NCBI RefSeq assembly: GCF_001552135.1
Contig: NZ_BCQP01000089.1
Coordinates: forward strand, 1-36,110
Direction: 5' to 3'
DNA length: 36,110 bases
DNA from: Actinomadura chibensis NBRC 106107
Lineage (GTDB): Bacteria > Actinomycetota > Actinomycetes > Streptosporangiales > Streptosporangiaceae
The position numbers and the translations under genes are program-made. Positions within the stretch are counted from its first letter, which is position 1; each line of letters begins with the position of its first letter. The notes beneath the pieces were generated by a model. The model did not search any database, was not told the origin of the DNA, and worked only from the letters and a program-made list of their open reading frames with translations. Positions 13,761-21,656 of this stretch are shown here, one piece after another.

Positions 13761-15668
13761 TTACTCAAAGAGTATTTCTTGGCCACTGCCTGCTTTGGGT
13801 AGTTTCTTGATGAATCCACTCTCTCGCGTGAACTCGTGAATGATTTTTACGCCAGGAACGATAGGCTTGTCGTTATCGATAATAATGAGCTGGAAGGGGC
13901 GTTCGTACCGCCCATCGCTGCTGAGGCCTCGACGCCGCATAGCTTCGATGAAGCGCGAGTAGACGCGGCGGGCGAACTGGCGATCCTCCTTGTTGGTGGC
14001 TCCAAGCCCCTTCTTGGGAGAGTCGATTACGAGCATCCCTGGAAGGGTCGTGAGGTCATCTTCGATCGCCTCGGTGAGCAGAGTGAGGCTATAGGCAATC
14101 GAGACTGCGGTGCGACCGCCGCCTCCACGGGCCTTGAAAGGCATGCCGTCGATATAGGGAAGGAGGAGGTCGGGGTCAATGTAGGCTCGACCTTGGTATC
14201 CGGGGAGTTCTATGGTTTTGAGTGTTTCGTGGAACGCCTCGTTTAGCCAATCAAAGACCTGCTCGGGTCGGAAGATTCCGACATCGGGATCGTCTGACTC
14301 TGCGGCGAGGGCATCCCGCTTGCTGCGCAACTCGGCGATTTGAGTGCGCTCCTCGGTCAACCGCTGCAGCGATTCGGCGAGTTCGCGCAGGTCGGTGATG
14401 CGTTGGACAATTCTCGCCAGTTCGGCGGAGGCCGCTGCAACAGCGTCAAGATGGGGAGCGACTGCGTCCTTGGTTTGCTCGTGATTGAGCGCGAGCAGTT
14501 CACCCAAGGCCGCAGAGGCTTTGTCCGCCACGAGCTGGGCAACGCTGAGTTGATCTTCGGTTGCGGTGAGTTCGCCCTCGGCTTCCTGATGTTGCTGTTG
14601 CAGACGAACGCGGCGGGCGAGTTGCTTGTGACCTGGCAAAGGTTGGCCGCATTGCTGACATGCACCGGGCTCCCGCTGCATGTCTAGGGGCTGCGCGCAC
14701 GAAATACAGTTCTTCTCGGAGTAGAGCTCCAAGGTTGTGCGGTCTGCTGGGTCGGCATCCTCGATTATGCTTAGGGCGCGCAGCAGCTCATTGACTTTGT
14801 CCAGGTCATTTTGGGCTTTCTCGTGTTTCTTGCGTTTATCAGCGAGATCGATCTCGGCCCGTGCGACCGCGGTGTTCGCTTCGCGCAACCGAGTTTGCCA
14901 CTGTTGAGCGTCAGCAATGCCAGCACTGGCGGCGGCACGGAGCTCTTGCACGCGCTGCTCGGCTTCGGCGCGGCGGGTGGCCATGGCAGCAAGCTCGTCC
15001 TGCACCGCAGAAGCGGTAGTGACGCGGTGCTCGCTGAGGAACCGTTCGACGACTCTGGCCCTGTTCTCACGGCTGCGGATCTCGGCCTCTAACCGGCGAA
15101 TCTGGGTGAGCCTAGCCTGTCGAGCGGGGTTAGTGAGTCCGAGCATGAGCTTGAGGGCGGTGACGCGGACATCGTCGCGATTCTCGGGCATGATGACGTA
15201 CTGGTCGATATGATCTTGATCGAGGAACAGGAACGGCAGGATCCCGCTGTGGAAGTCCAGCCGGCCGCCGGTAGCCCTGAAGTCTTCAGCCAGGCCGAGT
15301 TCGTTCAACAGCCAATCGGAAAGACTGGTGTTGCCGGCGCTAGCGCGGACAGGGAAGCGGCCCTCCAAGTCGCCAACCTCGTCGGTGACCGTCACGATGC
15401 TGCTGCTTGAGCGGGCGCGGCGCAGGGTGTAGGTGCGGTTGCCGAGCCGGATCTCAAGCGCGACCTCCCGCAGGTGTAGGTCGACCACTCCACGCCAGTC
15501 ATGGAAGTCATCGCCGAGACCAAAACGCAAGGATTCTGCGAACGAGGTCTTGCCAGTGTCGGCTGGACCAGTGATTGCTACGATCTGCGCGTCGAGGTCG
15601 TAAGGCGGGTCCTGCCACCCCTGATCAGTGCGGATTCTCAGCTGCAGCATTCGCAGCACCTTGCCCAT
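13761..15668 (-). CDS. SMC/Rad50-like ATPase with zinc ribbon (AICE cargo)
   Basis: A 635-aa ABC-type ATPase with split nucleotide-binding halves. Walker A is GPADTGKT (34-41), a signature-like RGGGGRTAVSIAYSL is at 515-528, and Walker B is MLVIDSP (545-551), with Ser after the Asp where SMC proteins have Glu. Two coiled-coil arms (about 183-300 and 350-455) flank two CxxC pairs (CISC 321-324, CQQC 337-340), a zinc ribbon at the place of the Rad50 hook. DNDKP near 598 ends the core. No nuclease or TOPRIM domain is seen. ATG 15668 has AGGAGGG upstream; the frame stays open to a GTG at 15755. Its place at the element's end and its divergent partner suggest defence or DNA-repair cargo (inference). 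Confidence 0.85.
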   Translation of the reverse strand: MGKVLRMLQLRIRTDQGWQDPPYDLDAQIVAITGPADTGKTSFAESLRFGLGDDFHDWRGVVDLHLREVALEIRLGNRTYTLRRARSSSSIVTVTDEVGDLEGRFPVRASAGNTSLSDWLLNELGLAEDFRATGGRLDFHSGILPFLFLDQDHIDQYVIMPENRDDVRVTALKLMLGLTNPARQARLTQIRRLEAEIRSRENRARVVERFLSEHRVTTASAVQDELAAMATRRAEAEQRVQELRAAASAGIADAQQWQTRLREANTAVARAEIDLADKRKKHEKAQNDLDKVNELLRALSIIEDADPADRTTLELYSEKNCISCAQPLDMQREPGACQQCGQPLPGHKQLARRVRLQQQHQEAEGELTATEDQLSVAQLVADKASAALGELLALNHEQTKDAVAPHLDAVAAASAELARIVQRITDLRELAESLQRLTEERTQIAELRSKRDALAAESDDPDVGIFRPEQVFDWLNEAFHETLKTIELPGYQGRAYIDPDLLLPYIDGMPFKARGGGGRTAVSIAYSLTLLTEAIEDDLTTLPGMLVIDSPKKGLGATNKEDRQFARRVYSRFIEAMRRRGLSSDGRYERPFQLIIIDNDKPIVPGVKIIHEFTRESGFIKKLPKAGSGQEILFE

Positions 15669-15951
15669 CTTGTCGCCCTCCTCAAACCAGGCGGCTGGTC
15701 GGCGAGCATGCTTGTTGGCTACGTGCGTCGAGTCACTGATATCAGAATCTTTCACGCTCGGTAGAAGCGAGCCTCAACCTGATCTTCAACTACCCACGCC
15801 TTCGTCCACGCCTGTCACACTGTACAACGCTACGATCCGCTGGCAGTGTCAGTGGCGCGCAGTGGTCACAGTCCTCGACAGTCAGTTTCACGTTTCCGTG
15901 AGTCGGGTGTAGTCTTCGGAACGTCCGGGGTGGCGAAGGGAGGCGGGAACG

Positions 15952-16524
15952 ATGGCGGCTATGGCTGAGCCAAGCAGAGCACCGAAAGTCCAAAGACTGG
16001 TAGAGGACCTTCGAGCGCTGCAGGACGCGGTCAAGACCCTCCGCGCGGCTGGAATGGAGGCAGATCTCCCAACGGAGCTGGTGATCGCCTGTAGTGAGCT
16101 GGTCGAGCTGGCGGAGCCCCAGCGAGGCGCACCGCTCGTCCGATCCACCGCTGACGATCTGTCAGACATCCCGCTGCGGCGATTGGTGTGGCGAGTCCTG
16201 ACGCCGGGGGAGACCTTTACGGCGCCAGAGGTCGTGGAAAGACTCTCAGGTATCGGCGTCGACGTCGCGGCTCAGAAGGTCAGCAACGCCCTTGGCTATT
16301 GGTTTGCCCGTGGAGACCTTTGCCGTCGCCGCAAGGGCGTTTACTACTACCCGATCTCCAGTGCCAGCGCCCCGCACCAAGATGAGGACGAACCTGGCAT
16401 TGAGCAGACCCCAGGTCGGCTGAACATGACCGACCGTGATCAGGGCCCGGCGATGTCCGGCCCGGAAGTGGAGGCCAATGGTGAGTCAGCCAGCGGACAG
16501 GAGGTCACGCGACGCGCCGGATAA
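15952..16524 (+). CDS. Winged-helix-like partner of the ATPase
   Basis: A 190-aa protein divergent from the ATPase, 283 bp between starts. Residues about 10-60 form a charged helix pair (KVQRLVEDLRALQDAVKTLR). Residues about 76-130 look like a winged helix: PLRRLVWRVLTPGETFTAPE, VVERLSGIGVDVAAQKVSNA, then LGYWFARGDLCRRRKGVYYY, the final strands of the wing. The C-terminal 60 residues are acidic and disordered. It may regulate the pair or act with the ATPase on DNA; ATPase systems with winged-helix middle components are known, but homology is not shown here. The ATG at 15952 lies close to an in-frame second ATG (MAAMAEP). Confidence 0.68.
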   Translation: MAAMAEPSRAPKVQRLVEDLRALQDAVKTLRAAGMEADLPTELVIACSELVELAEPQRGAPLVRSTADDLSDIPLRRLVWRVLTPGETFTAPEVVERLSGIGVDVAAQKVSNALGYWFARGDLCRRRKGVYYYPISSASAPHQDEDEPGIEQTPGRLNMTDRDQGPAMSGPEVEANGESASGQEVTRRAG

Positions 16525-16771
16525 GCGCTGCCCGACACGACGAAGGAGCCCCCGGAATCCAGGCGGCCACCTGGAGGGAGCTCCTCGTCACATCCAGCGG
16601 TCTGAACAACGCAGGACAACTTCACAGCGTAGCAGGCTAAGCGAGTGGCGTCGACTACTCCAGCCGGATAAGCTGCTGTGGACGCTGCGCATCATGGGGT
16701 CCTTGTGGCTGGTGATACCAGCCGACCTCCGCGAGCAGCTACTGCAGCTGATTCACGGCACAATCATCTAA
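16475..16771 (+). CDS. Possible small membrane peptide gene
   Basis: An open frame overlapping the end of the winged-helix gene. Only its last 40 residues look protein-like (LSEWRRLLQPDKLLWTLRIM, then GSLWLVIPADLREQLLQLIH), with one hydrophobic segment. The TAA stop stands directly in front of the strong hairpin at 16773, where a gene would be expected to end. No clear start or ribosome-binding site could be fixed; ATG 16475 is only the longest choice, and the actual gene may be shorter. Confidence 0.3.
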   Translation, partial: PMVSQPADRRSRDAPDKRCPTRRRSPRNPGGHLEGAPRHIQRSEQRRTTSQRSRLSEWRRLLQPDKLLWTLRIMGSLWLVIPADLREQLLQLIHGTII

Positions 16772-16772
16772 G

Positions 16773-16813
16773 CCATTGAGGGGCGGCGCTCAGCGAGCGC
16801 CGCCCCTCAATGG
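16773..16813. terminator. 18-bp perfect hairpin at the right end of the element
   Basis: CCATTGAGGGGCGGCGCT and its exact complement surround a 5-nt loop (CAGCG). It is the tightest hairpin in the element, symmetrical and without a T-run, so it could end transcription from both sides and insulate the cargo from the tRNA side. Confidence 0.7.
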
Positions 16814-16978
16814 CGGGGCATCGCTCAGTGGACCTCGACGCCAGCAACGAGGGTGGCGGCCCGGCACAGATCTGGCCGTGTCACGAGTGCTATCCCTGCC
16901 GCGCCGAAGTCAAAGTCGAAGACGGATAACGTTCGCCGGCGAGTGTCACGCCATCGACTGTCCAACTTCCACGAACGC

Positions 16979-17003
16979 TGCGGTACAGCAGAGAAGTACC
17001 GCA
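16979..17003. repeat. Inverted repeat near attR
   Basis: TGCGGTAC and GTACCGCA are 8-bp arms with a 9-nt spacer, 87 bp inside attR. The stretch 16814-17089 has no gene. The position suits an integrase or Xis arm-binding site; that is inference from location only. Confidence 0.4.
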
Positions 17004-17089
17004 ACAGAGGCTTACAGGCACTAGCACTCACGACCAGTGGCGCACGCTCTGACCTGGGGTGCAGCCGTCCGAGGCGGGGCGGCCGGTTT

Positions 17090-17156
17090 CTACGGATCAG
17101 AAGGTTAGGGGTTCGAATCCCTTCGGGTGCGCTCAGCTCAAAGGCCCCTTCCGATC
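17090..17156 (+). repeat. attR core and extension
   Basis: 43 bases identical to attL (17090-17132), then one mismatch and identity again to 17156. It contains only the 3' part of tRNA-Arg from the anticodon loop on; the 5' part is absent, so it is not a tRNA gene. Confidence 0.93.
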
Positions 17157-17171
17157 TTCGGAGGGGGCCTT
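17141..17171 (+). terminator. Original chromosomal tRNA-Arg terminator (attR side)
   Basis: A 12-bp stem with one G-T pair, beginning AAGGCCCC and ending GGGGCCTT, followed by TT and a weak T-run. Before integration it would have terminated the tRNA. The element copy at 2814-2843 now does that. Confidence 0.7.
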
Positions 17172-17180
17172 TTGGATCTT

Positions 17181-17597
17181 CTATGTAGCAACGCGCTCAG
17201 GAGCAGCAGCGGCCAGTAGGGCTAGGGCCGGTGATCGGACGTCGAGCAGAGCGTGAACCTCGTCCTTCGTCAGCTCACGGGGTGGCTTGGGGTCGATGGT
17301 CGGGGCGTTGACGAGCAGGACGACGTTCTGCGGCTGCGCGTCGTCAGGCATGACGGCCGGAGCGTGGTTGACCTCGGGGCGCCGGACGGCGATGCGTGAT
17401 TGTCGGGGCGGACGGCTGGTCCCGGGAGTCCCGCTCGCCCGTGCTGTTCCGGCGGTCCGGGGGATGAAGCCACTACCCGAGCCGCTCCGTGACGGCGACG
17501 GCCTGGCGAGCCTGGCCGAGTTGCTGAACATGGACGCGACCGGTTTTCGGTTGCTGGCAGCGTGGCGGGTGGCCGCGTTCATCCCGACCTTCCGCAC
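17181..17597 (-). CDS. Doubtful hypothetical protein beside attR
   Basis: An open frame of 138 codons. The C-terminal part (NVVLLVNAPTIDPKPPRELT, then KDEVHALLDVRSPALALLAA) looks protein-like, the N-terminal part is serine/arginine-rich and reads like the antisense of a decayed plus-strand gene. No ribosome-binding site was found and the start is unknown. It may be a fragment of a former integrated element. Confidence 0.22.
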   Translation of the reverse strand: MRKVGMNAATRHAASNRKPVASMFSNSARLARPSPSRSGSGSGFIPRTAGTARASGTPGTSRPPRQSRIAVRRPEVNHAPAVMPDDAQPQNVVLLVNAPTIDPKPPRELTKDEVHALLDVRSPALALLAAAAPERVAT

Positions 17598-17773
17598 CAG
17601 GTCCTGATGTTCCGGGCGCGCAGGGAACGGGCAAGTCCAAGTCCGCCCAGATGGTCATCGGGATCATCGACCCGTCCGGCGCGCCCAAGCGGACCGTGTG
17701 GGGGGACGTGAAGTCCTGGGCCGTGACCCGCCCGACGAGCGGCCGCCACCATAAGCAGATCACCGACCGGTGA
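17485..17773 (+). pseudogene. Decayed fragment, no family recognised
   Basis: Two plus-strand frames read like one broken protein: LAELLNMDATGFRLLAAWRV ends at a stop near 17606, and after a one-base shift the other frame gives GTGKSKSAQMVIGIIDPSGA, PKRTVWGDVKSWAVTRPTSG and RHHKQITDR before a TGA at 17771. GC-rich third positions in both parts support former coding. The product is unknown; its place between attR and two integrase relics suggests remains of older mobile DNA. Confidence 0.3.
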
Positions 17774-17925
17774 TCTGAGGGACCGGGGCGAAGGTAGCGC
17801 CTCGGTCCCGCTCGCAAGCTACCGCGTACACCGCCCTCGGAAGGGACCCGACATGGACCACTGGTGGTCCATCGCGACACTCGTCACCTCGCCCCTTCCG
17901 CAGGGGGGCTTACAGCGCACCCGAG

Positions 17926-18060
17926 CTAGGCCGCGTCCTCCGCCCGCCTGGCGAAGGTCTCGGTTGTCTCAGCGAGCTGCTGGTTGGTCATGTGCGCGGA
18001 GAGGGGGAGCGTGCTGGACGGGTCAGCGTGCCCGAGCCGAGCGGTCCCTGCCGAATTGCG
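17926..18060 (-). pseudogene. Integrase C-terminal relic A (Ser at the expected Tyr position)
   Basis: The minus strand reads ARLGHADPSSTLPLSAHMTN, then QQLAETTETFARRAEDAA and a stop. LGHADPSTTLxLYAH is the C-terminal signature of tyrosine recombinases; here the nucleophile Tyr is replaced by Ser (TCC in place of TAC). A stop lies a few codons upstream of the relic, so no complete gene exists. It is unrelated in sequence to the intact int of the AICE. Confidence 0.6.
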
Positions 18061-18279
18061 CTGTTGGGATCAAGGGGCGGCGGCGCTTGGGTTGCTGGCG
18101 CGGTCCCGCGCTTGGCCGCCCGCGCGCGTGCGGCGTGGGCGCCGGTCGCCGGACGGCCTGCTTGGCCACGCCAGCGCGACGCGCTTGCTGGGGTGCCTCG
18201 TCTGGTTGACGCGGGTGTGGGACGCCGACGTGCAACGTCTCTACTCTGTTCGCGAGTCCATTGCCCCCTCAGGGAGCCC

Positions 18280-18600
18280 ATGTTGTCTACCGAGCACGCT
18301 GTGTTCTTGAAGTTCTCGTTCACTGGCGACGGGTACGGCACCGCGCCGGAACGAAAAGCGATCTACGCGCTGGCTCATCAGCTTGATGAATGCCTTGAAG
18401 CATCGGGTGACGGTGAAGTCGACGGTCACGAGTTCGGCCAGGGCGCCGCAGAGATCTATCTCTCTGGGCCTGATGCCGGGGCACTGCTACAGGCCATCCG
18501 TCCGGTGCTTCGAACGGCCAGTCTGCGGCCGACCGAGGCCGTGCTTCACTACGGAGATCTCGACGATGAGGGCTACCGGGTCGAGACCGTACCGTTCTGA
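18280..18600 (+). CDS. Conserved hypothetical protein (106 aa)
   Basis: A soluble alpha/beta protein: AVFLKFSFTGDGYGTAPERK, IYALAHQLDECLEASGDGEV, DGHEFGQGAAEIYLSGPDAG and ALLQAIRPVLRTASLRPTEA. The GE.DG.EFG.G.A.....GPDA..L..AI.P.LR pattern is shared by many small actinobacterial proteins of unknown function, so it is a genuine family. AGGGAG is only 3 bases from the ATG at 18280, a little close. The gene stands alone between integrase relics; it may be an original chromosomal gene or leftover cargo. Confidence 0.7.
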   Translation: MLSTEHAVFLKFSFTGDGYGTAPERKAIYALAHQLDECLEASGDGEVDGHEFGQGAAEIYLSGPDAGALLQAIRPVLRTASLRPTEAVLHYGDLDDEGYRVETVPF

Positions 18601-18689
18601 CGAGAACCGACCACGGGGTTGGATGATCTCGGATTCGGGTGAACGGGGTTGGACGGCGGCAGTGATCGTTTGGACTCTGCGGTCAGAAG

Positions 18690-18857
18690 TTCCGATCATG
18701 GAAGGGCCCTCTTGCGGAGAGGACCGCTCGTGGCCTCGGCTGCTGCTCGCTGGGCGTCGGCGAGCAGATGGCCCTACACGTTCTTGGTGGTCGGGATGGA
18801 CGTGTGCCGGAGGATCTTGGGGACCTCGGGTGGGTTGCGGACCCTCGTGAGGGGTCG
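18690..18857 (-). pseudogene. Integrase C-terminal relic B with stop at the catalytic Tyr, next to an att-like end
   Basis: The minus strand reads RNPPEVPKILRHTSIPTTKN, V, stop, then GHLLADAQRAAAEATSG and on to a TGA at 18696. In intact relatives this is TKNVYGHLL, so the nucleophile Tyr codon became TAG at 18774-18776. The last bases, TTCCGATCATGGAAGGG (18690-18706), are identical to 17 bases of the terminator at the left end of the AICE (2822-2838). An older element of related type probably sat in the same tRNA. Confidence 0.62.
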
Positions 18858-18886
18858 ACGAGGACTTGGTTGTACAAGGTGTTCGG

Positions 18887-19815
18887 CTAGGGGTGAGGTT
18901 TGGTTAGGCGGGTTAGGGACGTTTGGGCGGGTGGGGCCCAGGTGGGTTTGCCGCCGGGGTGGCCTTGGGTGGCGGCGTGGCCTATGAGGATGCCGGTTAG
19001 GGCTCGGGTTAGTGCCCAGCCGCGGGCTCGGCGCAAGGTCGCGGAGTCTGGGGTCGGGTGGTAGGTGGCGTGGAAGGTGTCGATGGTGCCGTCTGGTAGG
19101 AGGATCCAGGCGGCTGCTAGGTCGTAGGCCGGGTCGCCTGCGAAGAGGTCGCCCCAGTCGATTACGCCGCTGATGGTGCCGTTCGTGGTGAGGACGTTCG
19201 CTGGGTGCAGGTCACCGTGGAGCCATAGGGCCGGGCCTGTGTAGGGGGCGCTGCGGCGGCGTCCTCCCAGATCGCGCGGACGGCGTCGGGGTCTGGGATT
19301 AGGCCCAGTTCGGTGGCGGTGGCTAGTTGGGTGGCGAAGCCTTCGGAGTGGTTAGAGAGGTTGCCTCCGCGGTTTCGGCCGGTGGGGGCCTGTTCGGGGG
19401 CCGGCTGATGGAGTGCCATTAGGAAGGCGGCCAGGGCGGTCGCCGAATCTAGGGCGTGGATGGGGGCGCGGTCGGCTGGTTCGCCTGGGACCCACGTTGT
19501 GACGATCCAGGGGCGCGGAAAACGTGCGGAGGGCTCGCCTAGACGTTGGGGAATGGGGACGGGGAGCGGGAGGCGCGGGGCGAGGGTGGGTAGCCAGGCG
19601 TGCTCCTTGCGTAGGAGTTCGTCTGCGGACTCCGTTGCCCAGGGCAGGCGGACGGCTAGGTCGTCACCGAGTCGCCACAGTTGGTTGTCCCAGCCACGCG
19701 CGCCGAGGGTCACTGGGTGGTCGGCCAGGTCGGGGTGTTGGTCGCGCAGGAGGTCGCGCACCAACTCAGCGGTGATCTCGATATCGGCGTGCGTCATGCG
19801 GAGCACAGTAGCCAC
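18887..19815 (-). pseudogene. Aminoglycoside phosphotransferase family gene, frameshifted
   Basis: The N-terminal lobe reads in one frame from ATG 19815 (DIEITAELVRDLLRDQHPDL, LGARGWDNQLWRLGDDLAVR, LPWATESADELLRKEHAWLP) to about 19250, where it runs into AAAAPPTQARPYG and soon stops. The next frame continues the kinase: PYTGPALWLHGDLHPANVLT with the catalytic HGDLHPAN loop, then GVIDWGDLFAGDPAYDLAAA with the metal-binding Asp, ending at a TAG at 18887. One missing base near 19240-19255 explains the break. Joined length is about 309 aa, normal for the APH enzymes that phosphorylate sugars or antibiotics. Either a real pseudogene or an assembly error. Confidence 0.8.
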
Positions 19816-19993
19816 CAGCGGTTGAGTAGGGCGGTGGGGGTCGGTTGCCCTCTTGCGTCCGCTAAGGCGGTGGCCTCTCCGGTCATCTTTGTGGCCTGCG
19901 CCGATTGTGTCGTTCGCGGATGCCGGGACTGGGTTCAGGGGGATGGTCCTTGGAGTAGGCGCCGACGTCGTCTTGGTAGGGCGGACGGGTGAG

Positions 19994-20454
19994 TTATGTG
20001 CTGTACAGGCCGTCCCAAGGTGGGGCGAAACCTAGGCCCTGGGGGTGGAGTTCGGCCCAGGTTCGTCGGCCGCGTCTTTTCTCTATGAGCAGGCCGAATG
20101 TTATTTCGTCGACTACTAGTTGGAACGGGCGGATCGCTATGTCGCCGTAGGTGCGGGCGGGGAGGGCGGTCAGCCATTCGGAGAGTTGGCTTGTGCGCGT
20201 TGGGTCGCGTCTCGGCGGTCTTTCTGGTTCGGGCCTGCCGACCAGACTTCTGAGCCTGTGTGGAAGCCTGCGGCGTCGAATCTGTGCAGGACGGCGTACC
20301 AGCGCAGTTGCGTCTGCCAGTCCGGGCCGGGGTTGTGGTCCTTGGGGTATGCGCCGGTTACGGGGGCGAAGAACTGGCCCGCTCGGTAGGTGCCGATGGT
20401 GTCGGTGTGGAAGTCGGGCTCATGCTTGATCGGGATCACGTCCGGTACGGGCAT
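19994..20454 (-). pseudogene. Conserved actinobacterial hypothetical gene, frameshifted
   Basis: The first frame gives MPVPDVIPIKHEPDFHTDTI, GTYRAGQFFAPVTGAYPKDH, LRWYAVLHRFDAAGFHTGSE and stops soon after RDATQRAQA. The next frame continues QLSEWLTALPARTYGDIAIR, PFQLVVDEITFGLLIEKRRG and WAELHPQGLGFAPPWDGLYS to a TAA at 19994. This order and the ends (YGDIAIRPF, PWDGLY) belong to a widespread family of unknown function near 150 aa. A one-base deletion at about 20180-20190 accounts for the break. The neighbour at 18887-19815 has the same kind of lesion. Confidence 0.72.
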
Positions 20455-20489
20455 GGGCGCAGTTTAGGTGGTGCGGCGTCCACTGGTTG

Positions 20490-21656
20490 TTAGAGGTCTG
20501 GAGCCGGAGGGACGGTGCCTGTCCAGAGGAGGGTGAAGAGGGTTAGGAGGGGGACGGCGTTGCCTAGGGTCATTAGGGCTATGGCTTTGTGGGCTGGGAA
20601 TAGGACGCTGAGCTTCCAAGGGGTGGTTAGAACGCGGCTTCGCAGGGCGGTTTGGCGGGTTGGGGTTGGCAGGTTGTCCAGGAAGAGGTGCATGGCTTTA
20701 CGGGTCGGTTCGTCGGTGCAGGCTTCGGCGTCCGCGCGTAGTTCCTCGACCAGGAGGAGGGCTGTGCGGGCCCGGCGGACGGCGAGGATTCCGCTCACGG
20801 CCATGATGACGAAGAGGGCGAAGAGCGGGCCCTCGGAGCCCTGGACGGTGAACGCCATTCCCGCGTTCAAGAAAGCGCCGAACTGGGCGAAGTGCGCGTA
20901 GAGGGCGATGACGCGGCGGCGGGCTACGTCGTGGTGGCGGACGTGGGAGACCTCGTGCAGGAAAACGGCGGTGGCCGTGGGGGTGTCGCCGCTCAGGCGG
21001 GAGCGCCACTGAGTGGGGATCAACACGACGCTTTCCGGGCGGCGGGCGTTCAGGCGGTACTGCGACCAGCCGTTCCATATCGCGAAGGGCATGAGGACGG
21101 TTGTCGCGACGCCCACCCCGATCCAGAACGGCGGGCGGTCGTACCAGCCTGGCCATAGTTCTCCGGCCACGGCGATGGCGACTCCGGCGGTGGCGCCGGA
21201 GACGATCAGTTTGCGGTTGTGCCGGGCGCCCCAGTCGGCGAACACGCCGAGGACGCCCAGGCTGCGGCTGGGCGGGTGCAGCGTCTCCAGGTTGAAGTGG
21301 GTTCTGAAGACGGCGTAGGCGGCGATCGTGTCGATGTCCAGGCCGGAGTTCTCCAGGGCGCGGCGGACGCCGTCCCAGCGGTGGTCCCAGTCGATCGGGC
21401 GTCGGAGGCGGCCGCCGTGGCGGTATTCGTACGACCAGGCCGCCCATTCCCGGATCAGGAAAGCGAAGACCGCCAGGCAGATGACGGTGACGACGCCGAG
21501 TGCGAGCAGGAGTTCACCCGCGGGATGCAGGGGTGAGTCGCCGTAATGGTCGATCGTCATGAGCATCGGCACGAACAGCGCGTAGGGGGCGGCGATGACG
21601 GCGCGTAAAGCGCGGTCCGTGAGGCGGAGATGGCGGAGCTGGGCCGCCTCGGTCAT
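20490..21656 (-). CDS. Integral-membrane zinc metallopeptidase (M48/M56-like)
   Basis: A 388-aa membrane protein. Hydrophobic segments flank the catalytic region (LLLALGVVTVICLAVFAFLI at about 49-68, plus several more). HEVSH at 234-238 in TATAVFLHEVSHVRHHDVAR is the zinc motif, and EELRADAEAC at about 311-320 supplies the third ligand region, as in M48 and M56 peptidases. It would cleave membrane or envelope proteins. ATG 21656 overlaps the upstream gene by four bases (ATGA), so the two act together. BlaR1-like sensor roles exist in M56, but no sensor domain is seen here. Confidence 0.85.
   Translation of the reverse strand: MTEAAQLRHLRLTDRALRAVIAAPYALFVPMLMTIDHYGDSPLHPAGELLLALGVVTVICLAVFAFLIREWAAWSYEYRHGGRLRRPIDWDHRWDGVRRALENSGLDIDTIAAYAVFRTHFNLETLHPPSRSLGVLGVFADWGARHNRKLIVSGATAGVAIAVAGELWPGWYDRPPFWIGVGVATTVLMPFAIWNGWSQYRLNARRPESVVLIPTQWRSRLSGDTPTATAVFLHEVSHVRHHDVARRRVIALYAHFAQFGAFLNAGMAFTVQGSEGPLFALFVIMAVSGILAVRRARTALLLVEELRADAEACTDEPTRKAMHLFLDNLPTPTRQTALRSRVLTTPWKLSVLFPAHKAIALMTLGNAVPLLTLFTLLWTGTVPPAPDL

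Larger units (their letters stand above)
2763..17132. mobile_element. Actinomycete integrative and conjugative element (AICE), pSAM2-type
   Basis: About 14.4 kb between the direct repeats in tRNA-Arg. It has the complete AICE kit: tyrosine integrase, excisionase, RepSA-like initiator, FtsK-like TraB, SpdB/DUF2637, an SCO3933-like protein, an XRE regulator paired with an ABM-fold protein, and a cargo region at the right end. The order int-xis-rep-spdB-traB is that of known Streptomyces and Frankia elements. All core genes look intact, with motifs conserved, so it is probably still able to excise, replicate as a circle and transfer double-stranded DNA through TraB. No relaxase or type IV secretion gene is present, as expected for this class. 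Confidence 0.93.

Noticed and set aside
13761..15668. RloC, DndD, GajA or Lamassu identity for the ATPase
   Set aside because: No anticodon nuclease, HNH or TOPRIM domain and no dnd or lmu partner genes are visible, so a named defence call would be a guess.
17090..17132. A second tRNA-Arg
   Set aside because: Only the 3' part from the anticodon loop is present; there is no D-arm or 5' acceptor strand. It is attR.
18061..18279. Upstream extension of integrase relic A
   Set aside because: The minus-strand frame meets a stop just above the relic and the remaining sequence is Pro/Arg-rich with no recombinase motif.
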